A stretch of DNA of 54,826 nt from Dehalococcoidia bacterium. GTDB taxonomy: Bacteria; Chloroflexota; Dehalococcoidia; Lucifugimonadales; UBA3495. The stretch's first letter is position 1, and every line of letters starts with the position of its first letter. The stretch covers positions 1-54,826 of the forward strand of contig JAKUNL010000005.1 of assembly GCA_022451925.1 (NCBI GenBank), read 5' to 3'. The translations under genes were made by a program, and so were the position numbers. Shown here piece after piece: positions 8,799 through 17,478 of the stretch. The notes under the pieces are model-generated. The model saw nothing but the letters and a program-made list of their open reading frames with translations. It had not been told where the DNA came from and made no database searches.

Positions 8799-9272
8799 AT
8801 GGTATTGACACGTTGGGATCCTTTATACGAGATCAGGCGGGCACATGGTCTGGCTAATCGCCATTTAGTTGGATTCCCACAATTGTTCTCTGAGATTGAT
8901 GCGGGCATAACAGATAAGAGCGACTGGTCCGTCCCTTTGGATATTTTTAGAGACGGTGGTGATGTAACCATAAAAGCCAGTTTACCTGGAGTGAATCCGA
9001 CAGATATCGACATCACTATCGAGGGTGGAGTATTGACAATAAAGGCCGAAACTGAGACGGAAAATGAGGGTGAGGACCGAGAACATGTGGTGCGTGAGCG
9101 TAGAACTGGGTCATTCCAAAGATCGATTCGGTTGTCCGAACATGTAGACACGGAAAATGTCGACCCTCGGTACGAGAATGGTATTCTGACCATCACTCTT
9201 CCGTTGGCCGAGTCTAAGAAAGCCAAACATTTGACGGTCACCGTAGGGTCAGGCCTTCCTGCTTCTGGGTAA
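8799..9272 (+). CDS. hsp20: Small heat-shock protein, Hsp20/alpha-crystallin family
   Basis: A 157-residue holdase. The alpha-crystallin domain covers roughly residues 45-150 (VPLDIFRDGGDVTIKASLPGVNP, here split at DGGDVT; RSIRLSEHV; ENGILTITLP with the G-I-L-T motif). The frame is open to 8751, but ATG 8799 has CAGGAG eight bases upstream and gives a normal N-terminus (MVLTRWDPL). It is transcribed divergently from cbpA-hspR-clpC behind a strong promoter overlapped by an inverted repeat, and is closed by a strong terminator at 9318. Heat-inducible expression is expected. Confidence 0.94.
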   Translation: MVLTRWDPLYEIRRAHGLANRHLVGFPQLFSEIDAGITDKSDWSVPLDIFRDGGDVTIKASLPGVNPTDIDITIEGGVLTIKAETETENEGEDREHVVRERRTGSFQRSIRLSEHVDTENVDPRYENGILTITLPLAESKKAKHLTVTVGSGLPASG

Positions 9273-9317
9273 TAAATCAGTTATATTCAGTTTATTTCCA
9301 GAATCTATAGAAGGTGC

Positions 9318-9360
9318 AAAAGGAAACCCTTCACAAGTGAGAAGGGTTTCCTTTTCTTTT
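9318..9360 (+). terminator. Intrinsic terminator after hsp20
   Basis: A perfect 15-bp stem, AAAAGGAAACCCTTC (9318-9332) with its complement at 9341-9355, an eight-base loop and a following T-rich tail. It lies 45 bases after the hsp20 stop. It is the clearest terminator in the window and A/T runs on both flanks could let it act in both directions. Confidence 0.92.
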
Positions 9361-9725
9361 TGCCGAAATGTTTGCCAGAGTTATTCAGGGTCTTGGCGGG
9401 GGCCTGACGACGGCCCTGACACGAGTGGCTTCGTGGTAAGGCTCTTTTTTGCCGTGAAATCTGTTAGGAGGATTATCTGAAATTCCTTGCACTCCGTTTA
9501 CTGTTACGAATGGTTTGACTCGTTTGGATCTATGGAATCTCCAGACTTATCAGCGACGCTTCTCGTAGCGGATTCCACCCAAGGGACAGCCAAAATTGTC
9601 GATATGAAAAACCCTTTTCATTCGGATTTTCGATTTATATGCATATTCTTGTAAGACTTGGAAAAGTTACTGATGGTGTTAGCGGATAGAATTCCTAGGG
9701 CGGTCAGTTAAGTGTATCGGCGAGT
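9361..9725. other. Non-coding stretch between hsp20 terminator and the enolase-superfamily gene
   Basis: About 365 bases without a convincing gene on either strand. No tRNA, known riboswitch consensus or strong terminator was recognised. The gene to the right ends at 9726, so the interval is downstream of both neighbours. Confidence 0.5.
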
Positions 9726-10775
9726 CTAGAGCATGGCTTCGTTTAAAGCGACGCCGAACCCCGGGTTGTCATTTGGCGAGATATAACCGTTGTTAGGGGT
9801 TGGTTCATTTAGCCAGAGCATGTCACGTTTTTCTTCGATGTGGTCGGAGTGGAATTCTGCCAGGTCGGCGCAATCGGTAGCAACCAATAGATGCAATCCC
9901 CAGACTTCTCCTCCTCGGTGGGGGCTCACTGGGATGCCATGTTTGTTTGCCAGTTCCACTATACGTATCCCAGCGGTCAGTCCACCGCACCATGTGATGT
10001 CCGGTTGCCAGATACCCAGGGCCTCAGTTTTCGCGATGTTATCAAATCCGTAGTGCGTGAATTCGTGTTCTCCACCGGCCAAAATTGTGTCCCCGATCAG
10101 GCTTCTAAGCTCTGCTTGTCCCACGAGATCGTCTGGGTTCAATACATCCTCGTACCAATAGATCCTAAATTGAGAAAGTCGTTTAGCCATTTCTATAGTA
10201 ACCGGCTTGTCCCAGGACATGTAGGTGTCGATCATTAACATGCCGTCTGGTCCGAACATATCCCTGGTTTTGTCAGCAGTCTCAACTGCGGTATCGTAGT
10301 CAGCCTCCGATCCGCTCCAACGGTGAGGGAACTTGTGGGCTTTATAGCCCAATTTATGATAGAGCTCGGAGTTGGCACCGGTAGCGTAAGAAAAGACTTT
10401 TTCCCGTTTGGCTCCGCCGATAAGGTCATAGACCGGCTTGGATTCGGCCTTGCCTAGCAAGTCGAAAAGCGCTAGGTCGACTCCGCTCAATGCCATGATT
10501 GCTAAACCTTTCCGGCCGTAGGGCATCGAGGCGTTATAGAGCATATCCCAAATCATGGCGATGTCGGTGACAGAGTTTACCTCTTGTCCGACAACGTACT
10601 CCTTGAGATGTCTGTTGATAATCTCAACGCTAGCGATGCCGCCTCCGCCGTAGCCGAACCCAACTACACCGACGTTCGATTCGACACGGACGACAATTTG
10701 CCAGAAATTAGTGCGCCAGGACGGAACCACGTGTTTGTAGTCGGGGAAGACCGCTTTAACGTCAGTAATCTTCAT
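9726..10775 (-). CDS. Enolase-superfamily sugar-acid dehydratase, L-rhamnonate dehydratase-like
   Basis: A 349-residue mandelate racemase/muconate lactonizing enzyme fold protein. Metal ligands are visible at Asp183 (MLMIDTYMS), Glu209 (YWYEDVL) and Glu236 (GGEHEF). The Asp259/His286 dyad (WQPDITWCGGLT and VSPHRG) is laid out as in rhamnonate dehydratase, and the C-terminal LNEPTPNNGYISPNDNPGFGV is also like that family. It would abstract the alpha proton of an acid sugar and eliminate water, in the cytosol. Length is a little short (RhamD about 400). No sugar-catabolic partner is adjacent, so the substrate remains open. Expansion of this superfamily is known in SAR202 Chloroflexota. Confidence 0.85.
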   Translation of the reverse strand: MKITDVKAVFPDYKHVVPSWRTNFWQIVVRVESNVGVVGFGYGGGGIASVEIINRHLKEYVVGQEVNSVTDIAMIWDMLYNASMPYGRKGLAIMALSGVDLALFDLLGKAESKPVYDLIGGAKREKVFSYATGANSELYHKLGYKAHKFPHRWSGSEADYDTAVETADKTRDMFGPDGMLMIDTYMSWDKPVTIEMAKRLSQFRIYWYEDVLNPDDLVGQAELRSLIGDTILAGGEHEFTHYGFDNIAKTEALGIWQPDITWCGGLTAGIRIVELANKHGIPVSPHRGGEVWGLHLLVATDCADLAEFHSDHIEEKRDMLWLNEPTPNNGYISPNDNPGFGVALNEAML

Positions 10776-10805
10776 AGATAAATCATTCTCGTTAAAAATT
10801 TGAAT

Positions 10806-11036
10806 CTAAGAATGCAGTCGTAGTATCACCTTGAAACGGCGTATTGCACAGGTAGCTCGCAACTCTTCAGCCCTAACAATCTCACCAAATTGGTTTCCTT
10901 GGCCTCCTTCAACTTGATCCTTAACCTTTGGAATGCTCATAAGGTAAATTCGGCCCAGCGGTTTTTCTTGTACTTCAGAATAGAGGAACCAAGTAGTTGT
11001 TGGTAGACAGGTTTCGTCCGGGTTGCTCAATCTCAT
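10806..11036 (-). CDS. Small hypothetical protein (doubtful)
   Basis: A 76-residue frame with no recognised domain and no clear SD. It lies just upstream of the enolase-superfamily gene on the same strand (30-base gap), which is the only argument for it. The rest of 10776-11327 shows no gene. It could equally be chance open frame in a leader region. Confidence 0.25.
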   Translation of the reverse strand: MRLSNPDETCLPTTTWFLYSEVQEKPLGRIYLMSIPKVKDQVEGGQGNQFGEIVRAEELRATCAIRRFKVILRLHS

Positions 11037-11327
11037 GTAATCTCATTGAATTTATTTAGAAAGTTTTTAATCGTGCGTTGGAGTGCGGGTCTGGTAGACG
11101 AGATTTAGCTGTTTTCATTTTTTCTTTGGTGGCGTTTATTGTATAACTCGGGCGTGGCCAGTTCTGTGCATAAATGATAGGTTAAACCTTAGGTTAAAAC
11201 GCATGCCTACGACTCAGCCAGGCAGTGTTGAATTTGAAATTGACGTCGTCGGGATTTTAACAATTGGTGCTAAGTGTGAAAGACGAAATGAGAGGAAGAA
11301 AGAAGTGGCAGTGAATAAGAGGTGAAA

Positions 11328-11402
11328 TGGCTCCCCGAGTAGGATTCGAACCTACGACCTATCGGTTAACAGCCGACCGCTCTACCGCTGAGCTATCGGG
11401 GA
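11328..11402 (-). tRNA. tRNA-Asn(GTT)
   Basis: Read on the minus strand: acceptor TCCCCGA pairs with TCGGGGA, discriminator G and an encoded CCA end. The D arm is GCTC-AGCGGTA-GAGC, the anticodon loop CTGTTAA gives GTT, and the T loop is TTCGAAT with a paired CGTAGG/CCTAC-type stem. 75 nt including CCA. Confidence 0.95.
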
Positions 11403-11591
11403 ACGTTCAAAAAGAAGCTAATAGCCAAGGCTACGAGAGTCTGTTTAGCTCAGATGATTGTAGCATCTGGACTGCACCGGCTCAATAAGGCATTCGCTGT
11501 TTTACCCGAGTCGGGATAATCTCAACTCGCCTGTCTGTTGTATCATGGACAGAATATCTGATTGACTTGTGATTTTTAGGAGCTCTTTGAC

Positions 11592-12077
11592 ATGCCTTCT
11601 TTTGATGTGGTTTCTAAGACTGATTTAGCTGAAGTTGATAACGCACTGAACGGAGTTGAGCGTGAGATCAGCCAGCGATTCGACTTGGCCAATACCAAAT
11701 GTGCAATCGTCCGTTCTAACGACCAGTTGACTCTGACTGCCGACGACAGTATGAAGATGACTCAAGTTGAAGAGTTACTTAAGAAGTACCTGGCAATGCG
11801 GAAAGTTGAGTTGGGAGCGTTGGATTTCAAAGACCCGCAAAACGCTGCTGGTAGCAGTCTTCGCGAGATTGTGGACATAAAGCAAGGGATTGACAGTGAC
11901 CTAGGGCGTAAGATCGTTAAGGATGTGAAGGCCGCTAAAATGAAGGTCCAACTGGCAATCCAGGGCAACGAACTACGGGTCACTGGAAAGAAGCGGGACG
12001 ACCTCCAGGCAGCTATTTCCTTCATTAAAGATATGAAGAACAGTCAGCCTCTGCAGTTCGTCAATTTCCGAGACTAA
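11592..12077 (+). CDS. yajQ: YajQ-family nucleotide-binding protein
   Basis: A 161-residue YajQ/UPF0234 protein, two ferredoxin-like RNP-type domains. The N-terminus (MPSFDVVSKTDLAEVDNA) and C-terminus (DLQAAISFIKDMKNSQPLQFVNFRD, ending in the invariant Q-F-x-N-F-R-D pattern) are diagnostic. Some family members bind cyclic di-GMP and act with transcription factors, while others bind nucleic acid. The cellular role in this organism is unknown. AGGAG lies nine bases before the ATG. It stands alone between tRNA-Asn and a minus-strand LLM gene. Confidence 0.95.
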   Translation: MPSFDVVSKTDLAEVDNALNGVEREISQRFDLANTKCAIVRSNDQLTLTADDSMKMTQVEELLKKYLAMRKVELGALDFKDPQNAAGSSLREIVDIKQGIDSDLGRKIVKDVKAAKMKVQLAIQGNELRVTGKKRDDLQAAISFIKDMKNSQPLQFVNFRD

Positions 12078-12117
12078 TATTTGATCGAGATTTCTTCTAC
12101 ATGATTGCCAGAGGAAT

Positions 12118-12133
12118 GGCAGAGGAATCTGCC
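12118..12133 (+). other. Hairpin after yajQ
   Basis: GGCAGA-GGAA-TCTGCC, a perfect 6-bp stem with a GGAA tetraloop, 40 bases after the yajQ stop. A second, exclusive hairpin (GCCA-GAGGAA-TGGC) shares the GGC just 5' of it, and CAGAGGAAT is repeated in tandem. There is no T tract, so a factor-independent terminator is not supported. Confidence 0.4.
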
Positions 12134-12238
12134 GGATGATTCTATATGTGACCAATGCCAGGTAATTCAGTTTCAAAAATGGAAATATAAAAGAGATGTT
12201 ATGGGCGTTCGATGGTCAGGAAATAGCATCCAACGCTA

Positions 12239-13291
12239 CTAGTCTGAGAAATTGGGCATGACTTCTTTGGCAAATAGGTCTAGGGAATCGAGTACTTTCT
12301 GGTGTTTGATGCCGCCAAAATTGATGAAGAAGATAATCTTTTCCACTCCAGAACTCTGCAGTTCCTTGATTTTGGTGGTAATGTCGTCGGGAGTACCGAA
12401 CAGGGCCACATTTTCATACATAGCGTTGTAGTCAAAGGTCACACTCTTGGCGAATCTTCTCCTGTATTCCTGGTATTCATCTGGTAGGAGCTCGACTTCG
12501 TTATCGGGTGGGGCTCCTACTTCCTGGCCAGTCTGCTTGAACCACATGAATGGTAATTCTGTGTCGTCCCTTGACTGGGATAGGTTCGGCGCCGTGTACA
12601 TCGGCCTAGCCAATACTACCCGATCTTCACTGTAGTCGTGTCCAGCTTTGTCGAGTGCCATTTTATAGAATTCGACTTGGTTGGCCACTTGATCGAACGA
12701 TTCACCCTGTCCGATTAATAGGTTCCAGTCGTTGCGCGCCACTCGGTGCACGCTGTTTTCGCTCGACGCTGCCACAAAGATAGGCGGATGGGGTAACTGC
12801 ACGGGCTTTGGGTGAACCGTCATGTCGTAGAACTGCCAAAACTCACCGTTGTGGTCGAATGGTTTGTCAGACGTCCAGGCTTTGCTCAGAACGTCCATGA
12901 TCTCTTCAAATCGACGGCTCGATTCCTCCATGGGGATGTTCAATTTGTGGAACTCGCCCCATTGGAAACCTCGACCTACGCCAAAGTCCAATCGTCCGTC
13001 ACTGAGCAGATCCACGGTGGCAGCCTGTTCGGCCAGCTCGATTGGGTTATGAAAAGGCAGAACTGTTACGCCTGTGCCCAGGCGTATATTCTCGGTAACT
13101 CCTGCAAGGTAGGCCAACAGGGACAATGTAGCGGATACGATGCCGTGTCGTGAGAAATGGTGCTCAGTAACCCAGACGGATTCGAATCCTAATCTTTCCG
13201 CGTGGCGCACTTGGGCCAAGGCTTCTTTGTAGTATTTGACCTGTTCATTCGGGTTGGGAAGTTGTACCGATTGAAATAGACCGAATTTCAT
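12239..13291 (-). CDS. LLM-class flavin-dependent oxidoreductase (bacterial luciferase-like)
   Basis: A 350-residue TIM-barrel monooxygenase of the luciferase-like family, expected to use reduced FMN (or F420) to oxygenate an organic substrate. Signatures include the N-terminal QSVQLPNP and EHHFSRHG, VTVLPFHNPIELAEQAATVD, DFGVGRGFQ and the C-terminal FGTPDDITTKIKELQSSGVEKIIFF. The family is strongly expanded in SAR202 and related marine Chloroflexota. The SD is weak. It is monocistronic, divergent from an MFS gene 83 bases away, suggesting uptake and oxidation of a shared compound. A second, shorter family member is at 41051-41950. Confidence 0.92.
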   Translation of the reverse strand: MKFGLFQSVQLPNPNEQVKYYKEALAQVRHAERLGFESVWVTEHHFSRHGIVSATLSLLAYLAGVTENIRLGTGVTVLPFHNPIELAEQAATVDLLSDGRLDFGVGRGFQWGEFHKLNIPMEESSRRFEEIMDVLSKAWTSDKPFDHNGEFWQFYDMTVHPKPVQLPHPPIFVAASSENSVHRVARNDWNLLIGQGESFDQVANQVEFYKMALDKAGHDYSEDRVVLARPMYTAPNLSQSRDDTELPFMWFKQTGQEVGAPPDNEVELLPDEYQEYRRRFAKSVTFDYNAMYENVALFGTPDDITTKIKELQSSGVEKIIFFINFGGIKHQKVLDSLDLFAKEVMPNFSD

Positions 13292-13373
13292 ATTTTTACC
13301 AGCGTGGCCGATTTGTTTTTCAGCAGCGGCTAGTTTAACGAAAAACGTACCTCAGTGGTAGTACTCTTTCACA

Positions 13374-14747
13374 TTGGCATACGGGAAAGCCTTGCTACAA
13401 CCTATCTGTGGGCCTACGATTGACTCTGCCTTATTGCTTTTCGGGAGCCAAATTTATAACAGCTTGAGTCCACACTCTCCGCAATCTCCTGTTAACCCTC
13501 CTACAAATCCGGCTATTCGGCCACCACGTAGTCGGGTCAGGACATTCTCTTCCATCCAAGAGAACGTCGACTATCGTTATTTATGGACAGGGAATCTCTT
13601 TGCCAATTGTGCCCAGTGGCTTCAATTCGTCACTATCGGTTGGCTGGCTTTGGACATCAGCGGCTCAGCTCTCCATTCCATATTGACTGTAGCTGTTCGG
13701 GCTCTGCCGGTCTTGATTCTTGGACCTTGGGGTGGCGTTTTGGCTGACCGTTATGATCGCCGAAAAATGGTGATGGTGGTTCAACTCGTCATGGTCGCGT
13801 CGGCCGTCGTTTTCGGTATTATGGTGGCCTTGGATAAGGTCGACACCATCTGGCACGTCTACGGCTATATGTTGATATCAGGGATTGGCTTTGCCTTTGT
13901 TCAACCGTTGCGGCAAGCTCTGGTCGCAAATACCGTACCCAAAGATGACCTGGGTAATGCTCTGGCTCTAAACGCGATGGCGGTTACGTCTATGAGGTTA
14001 GTTGGTGCCGGTATTAGCGGGGTACTTATAGAGACCGTTGATTTTCAGTGGAACCTATTTGTTGAGGCTGGTCTTTACGCCGGCATGATCGTGTTGTTGA
14101 TACCTATGAAGATGCCGTTCCGTGAAGAATCTAAGAGAAGAAGGACTTCCGTGGTCGAGGATTTCAAGGAAGGTATGGGATTCATCGTCACCAACGCTAA
14201 CCTATTGCGGTTGATGTTGATGAATTTCGTTCGTACTGGGATATTTATGCCACTTTTGCTATTTCTTCCTGCCTATACCCAAGAAGCGTTAGGCAGCGGA
14301 GCTGGAGTTAGCACTGCGATGGTGGTTGTGATGGGGGCAGGAGGCCTGACGGCGACGATCGTGATCTCATCTTTCGGGTTCTTTACTAAAAAGGGACTCG
14401 TTACTTTGATATCGCTGGTATCCGGGTCTTCGGTTATTCTGATATTGGGTCTGTCCCAGTGGATCTGGCTGTCTATCTCAATCATGCTGATCATGGGCTT
14501 TTTCCAGACCCATTTCATAGTGGCAAACCAGACTTTGATTCAGACGTTGGTGCCTGATAGTCTGCGTGGCCGTGTAACCAGCGTCTGGCATTATGAAAGC
14601 GGGCTGATTCCGCTGTTCGCAGCTCTCACTGGCGGAGTAGGTTTGCTGGTTGGTATCGATATCGCCATGGCGATAGGCGGTGGAACTGCCCTGGCGGTAA
14701 GTATGTTATTTCTGATCAGGTTTGCTAGTATCAGATCTCTGGATTAG
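13374..14747 (+). CDS. MFS transporter, EntS/MFS_3-like
   Basis: A 12-helix major facilitator carrier. The membrane part begins near residue 65 (YRYLWTGNLFANCAQWLQFVTIGW). The motif GGVLADRYDRRKM lies between helices 2 and 3, and SLRGRVTS near the C-terminus is the equivalent second-half motif. The sequence resembles EntS-like exporters. The start is unsettled: TTG at 13374 gives a 55-60-residue hydrophilic, proline-rich leader with no clear SD, and no ATG occurs before the first helices. A downstream TTG is possible. It converges on the cupin gene with a two-base gap. Substrate unknown. Confidence 0.87.
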   Translation: MAYGKALLQPICGPTIDSALLLFGSQIYNSLSPHSPQSPVNPPTNPAIRPPRSRVRTFSSIQENVDYRYLWTGNLFANCAQWLQFVTIGWLALDISGSALHSILTVAVRALPVLILGPWGGVLADRYDRRKMVMVVQLVMVASAVVFGIMVALDKVDTIWHVYGYMLISGIGFAFVQPLRQALVANTVPKDDLGNALALNAMAVTSMRLVGAGISGVLIETVDFQWNLFVEAGLYAGMIVLLIPMKMPFREESKRRRTSVVEDFKEGMGFIVTNANLLRLMLMNFVRTGIFMPLLLFLPAYTQEALGSGAGVSTAMVVVMGAGGLTATIVISSFGFFTKKGLVTLISLVSGSSVILILGLSQWIWLSISIMLIMGFFQTHFIVANQTLIQTLVPDSLRGRVTSVWHYESGLIPLFAALTGGVGLLVGIDIAMAIGGGTALAVSMLFLIRFASIRSLD

Positions 14748-14749
14748 AG

Positions 14750-15109
14750 TCAGTCTACCGACGTAGTTGACCAGTAAATACTCGCATAGGTCCAGCTTAT
14801 TTTGAAAGGCTGGCTCCCGTGATTGGCGATGCTATGGTGCGCGCCGGGGGATATGAACGCAGCGTCATTGGGTTTAACTATGTGCTCTTCCCCGTTAATC
14901 ATTATCAGACCTTCTCCCTCAATGACTATCACTGATTCCTCTGCGTTATGGTAGTGCATGGGTGCTGATGACCCTACTTCGAATTCGGCCACTCCACTGG
15001 CTATCTTTGTAGCCCCAGTGTTTTCATCAACCAGGCTTGTTAGCAATACTCCTGGGCGCTTTTTTTGATGTTCTACACTGTCGAAAGGAACGAATTTTGC
15101 TTTGGTCAT
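14750..15109 (-). CDS. Cupin-domain protein
   Basis: A 119-residue single-domain cupin. Motif 1 is MHYHNAEESVIVIEGEG (H-x-H-x4-E-x6-G), and motif 2 is PGAHHSIANHG, which together would bind a divalent metal. Members range from dioxygenases and isomerases to binding proteins, and a specific reaction cannot be read from the sequence. It is the last gene of a four-gene minus-strand cluster (dimeric-barrel protein, metallo-hydrolase, DinB-like protein, cupin), 23 bases after the DinB-like stop. Confidence 0.85.
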   Translation of the reverse strand: MTKAKFVPFDSVEHQKKRPGVLLTSLVDENTGATKIASGVAEFEVGSSAPMHYHNAEESVIVIEGEGLIMINGEEHIVKPNDAAFISPGAHHSIANHGSQPFKISWTYASIYWSTTSVD

Positions 15110-15132
15110 GTTCTTTCTGTCCTGCTATTTGA

Positions 15133-15813
15133 CTATTGGTTAGGCGTACTCAAGTCCCAGCCAGGGAGTGCCATGTAACCCTCGATCGGGATATTTACGT
15201 GGGTGTCCAAACCTAGGGCTTGTTTGATTCGCTGGATGTTGTAGAGATGAGTGATGTGTTCGTAATAACGATGACGGAATATGGTCTCAAGGTTGAACCA
15301 GATTTTAGTGGGTGTCTCGATATCGCGTCTTAACCCGGTGCCGTGGATGTTGTAAAACCAAGGCCACTTTCCTTCGTCGGAGAATTCAAATTCCTTGGTT
15401 CTCATTGAACCCACGGTTTCTTTGGAAAGGATGGCTTGGCCAAGGGTGAGCCCCCGTTTCAATTCTCTCAAGATACTTTTGATGTCCCAGTAAAGGTTTT
15501 CATCCAATCTTCGGTCAAATTTGGATTGGGCTAATACTTTCGTTTCTTCCGATGTTGGCACATTTGCTGGCGCACCGCCTGGGTACATAGACAGTCCCCA
15601 GCGCTGCCAGAACCATCGAAAATTCCCAGAGGCCATATGGCTCAACTGACGCCGGATGCTCCACCCGCTCCATCCCCATTTATCTGATTCGAAATCAAGC
15701 TGATCTGGGGTAAGCCCACAGACCTCCCGGGCTGCTCCTAGGTACAGTTCGGATTCGAACTGTGGAAACATCAGTGTACCGGGTGCGTCGTCTTTTAACT
15801 GTTCGGGTTTCAT
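15133..15813 (-). CDS. DinB-like four-helix protein
   Basis: The frame runs upstream into the metallo-hydrolase gene, but ATG 15813 lies seven bases past that gene's stop, with AAGGA 13 bases upstream, and gives 226 residues. The protein resembles the DinB/YfiT superfamily: WSIRRQLSHMASGNFRWFW in the middle and RHRYYEHITHLYNIQRIKQ near the C-terminus supply the His residues that bind metal in that fold. Members include thiol-transferases and detoxification enzymes. The N-terminal part (residues 1-50) and tail are not recognised. Function unknown, probably part of the same pathway as its neighbours. Confidence 0.75.
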   Translation of the reverse strand: MKPEQLKDDAPGTLMFPQFESELYLGAAREVCGLTPDQLDFESDKWGWSGWSIRRQLSHMASGNFRWFWQRWGLSMYPGGAPANVPTSEETKVLAQSKFDRRLDENLYWDIKSILRELKRGLTLGQAILSKETVGSMRTKEFEFSDEGKWPWFYNIHGTGLRRDIETPTKIWFNLETIFRHRYYEHITHLYNIQRIKQALGLDTHVNIPIEGYMALPGWDLSTPNQ

Positions 15814-15820
15814 ATACAGC

Positions 15821-16621
15821 TTAGAGTCCTTGCCAGTAACGGCGCTCTTCGCCTCGAACGAAACGTCCGAAACCTGGGTCTGGGAAATGTCCAGCAGAGA
15901 CCAGTGTGCCCTCCGATTCCAGCATGTCCAATACTTTATGGCGAGTGGCTTTAGCATCGTCAGGGATGATGTCGAACTCTGGATTCCAATCTGTGTAATG
16001 GGCTTGTGCCGGACTATGTGCAACGTCGCCCAGGATGAATGCGTGTTCTCCTTGGGAAACCACCTTGATGGAATTATGGCCGGGTGTGTGGCCTGGGGTT
16101 GGATAAGTGGTGAGCTCGGGTGTTATGGAAAACTCGCCGTCTATCAAGTCCATTACGCCCAAATCTCGTAAAGGCAGAACTTGAGGCACGACATACTCTA
16201 CGGTGTTGATGACATCTGGACGGGTCCAGTAGTCCCAGTCTTTCTGGGGTACCAGGAACCGGGCGTTGGGGAAATTGGGTTGACCGTTAGTGAAGTTCCA
16301 GCCGACGTGGTCTGGGTGGATGTGTGTGAAGACCACAGTGTCAACCTCAACGCGGTCGACCCCCTTCTTTTCCATGTCTTCCAACAGGTAGCAGCCCTCG
16401 CCCTGCATACCGGTGTCGACGACAATTAACCTGCCAGAAGACCGGATGGCCAACGAACCCCACCGGTGTTTCCCATTTTCATGGTCAGCCATTAGTTCTG
16501 GATATTCATTCCATTGTTCGATGGTGGTGTGAGGAAAAGCAACGAACGGGGATCTGAGGGGCAGGTTGTCGTTCAGAGATATCAGTTCAACATTCCCGAT
16601 GTTTACGATGTGATTGGGCAT
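15821..16621 (-). CDS. Metallo-beta-lactamase-fold hydrolase
   Basis: A 266-residue MBL-fold hydrolase. FTHIHPDHVGW supplies the H-x-H-x-D-H zinc motif (about residues 100-105), with further ligands in TPGHTPGHNS and LGDVAHSP. The two-zinc lactonase/esterase branch is the closest in general shape, so lactone or ester hydrolysis is plausible. Of two ATGs, 16621 is preferred because GGAG lies six bases upstream; 16633 would add four residues. It follows the dimeric-barrel gene and precedes the DinB-like gene in one operon. Confidence 0.88.
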   Translation of the reverse strand: MPNHIVNIGNVELISLNDNLPLRSPFVAFPHTTIEQWNEYPELMADHENGKHRWGSLAIRSSGRLIVVDTGMQGEGCYLLEDMEKKGVDRVEVDTVVFTHIHPDHVGWNFTNGQPNFPNARFLVPQKDWDYWTRPDVINTVEYVVPQVLPLRDLGVMDLIDGEFSITPELTTYPTPGHTPGHNSIKVVSQGEHAFILGDVAHSPAQAHYTDWNPEFDIIPDDAKATRHKVLDMLESEGTLVSAGHFPDPGFGRFVRGEERRYWQGL

Positions 16622-16647
16622 CGGTTGCTCCATCTGGTTATTTTTGG

Positions 16648-17310
16648 CTAAAGTTCAAAAGTCTTCTTGTAGATGCTTGGAGATCCGTACCCGTGGGTTA
16701 TTAGACCCATCATTTCAGCATTCCTTGGGTCGGCTGTAATCTGCGCTTCCCACTCCGGAGATCGAGATGCCATCTCATTTTCTAGTTCGTAGACGACTGA
16801 ATATATGGGGTCCTCACCTCGGACTGTCTTATATCGTCGGCCCCTAATTATACCGGGTACTTTCTCGAAGTTGGGTACGAAGACCGAATCGTACCACTCG
16901 TTCCATTCGGTGGCCCTATCTGCGGGGATATTCATACGACCAACATGTAAGGCCGGTGCCATGCTGCTGTTCGCGACTTCGTCTGTCAGTTCATATGGAT
17001 AGATCATTTCGTAGAGAGGATTGAAGAAGTTAGTTCCGATCAAAGTCGGTCCCATGGTCTCGCTCCATTTTGACTTTGTGCGTTTGGTGAAGCCGTCCCC
17101 CAAGACTGCGGCTGGGCTCTCCAGTTCGTAACAAGCCAAGTGTTTGGGTCCATTTACTACGGCCTCATATCTCGCGGCGTCGATTACTCCAGGCACATTG
17201 AGAATCTCGGCGATGTGCTCACTGTTGTACCAGCGGTTAAACTCGTCTTCTTGTTCTTCGAGAACGTCACACCAAACCATCAGCAGTCCGGTTCCTTTCT
17301 TGGCGGCCAT
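16648..17310 (-). CDS. Duplicated dimeric alpha/beta-barrel protein, unknown function
   Basis: A 220-residue protein made of two related halves. WYNSEHIAEILNVPGVIDAARYE (residues about 27-49, cut here at VPGVI) and EWYDSVFVPNFEKVPGIIRGRRYK (second half) are the same E-x-x-x-W-Y-x3-H/F-x-x4-VPG-x-x-x-x-R-Y pattern seen in ferredoxin-like alpha/beta-barrel (EthD/DUF4286-type) proteins. It is the first gene of the minus-strand cluster and has GGGAG seven bases before the ATG. Family members are small dehydratases, isomerases or accessory proteins of degradation pathways. No reaction can be assigned. Confidence 0.75.
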   Translation of the reverse strand: MAAKKGTGLLMVWCDVLEEQEDEFNRWYNSEHIAEILNVPGVIDAARYEAVVNGPKHLACYELESPAAVLGDGFTKRTKSKWSETMGPTLIGTNFFNPLYEMIYPYELTDEVANSSMAPALHVGRMNIPADRATEWNEWYDSVFVPNFEKVPGIIRGRRYKTVRGEDPIYSVVYELENEMASRSPEWEAQITADPRNAEMMGLITHGYGSPSIYKKTFEL

Positions 17311-17478
17311 TAAGTTTCTCCCATTCTGTGTCTGATTCTTATTCCATTCACGTTAGCGGTTCGTGCAACGAACTGCGGCGCAGCAAACACTATAGCCTAG
17401 GTTCACTTATCAGGAAACACGCAACGGCTATCTGTCGTACCATTAATCATTACGTATAGTTATCCTTCTAGGATAATA

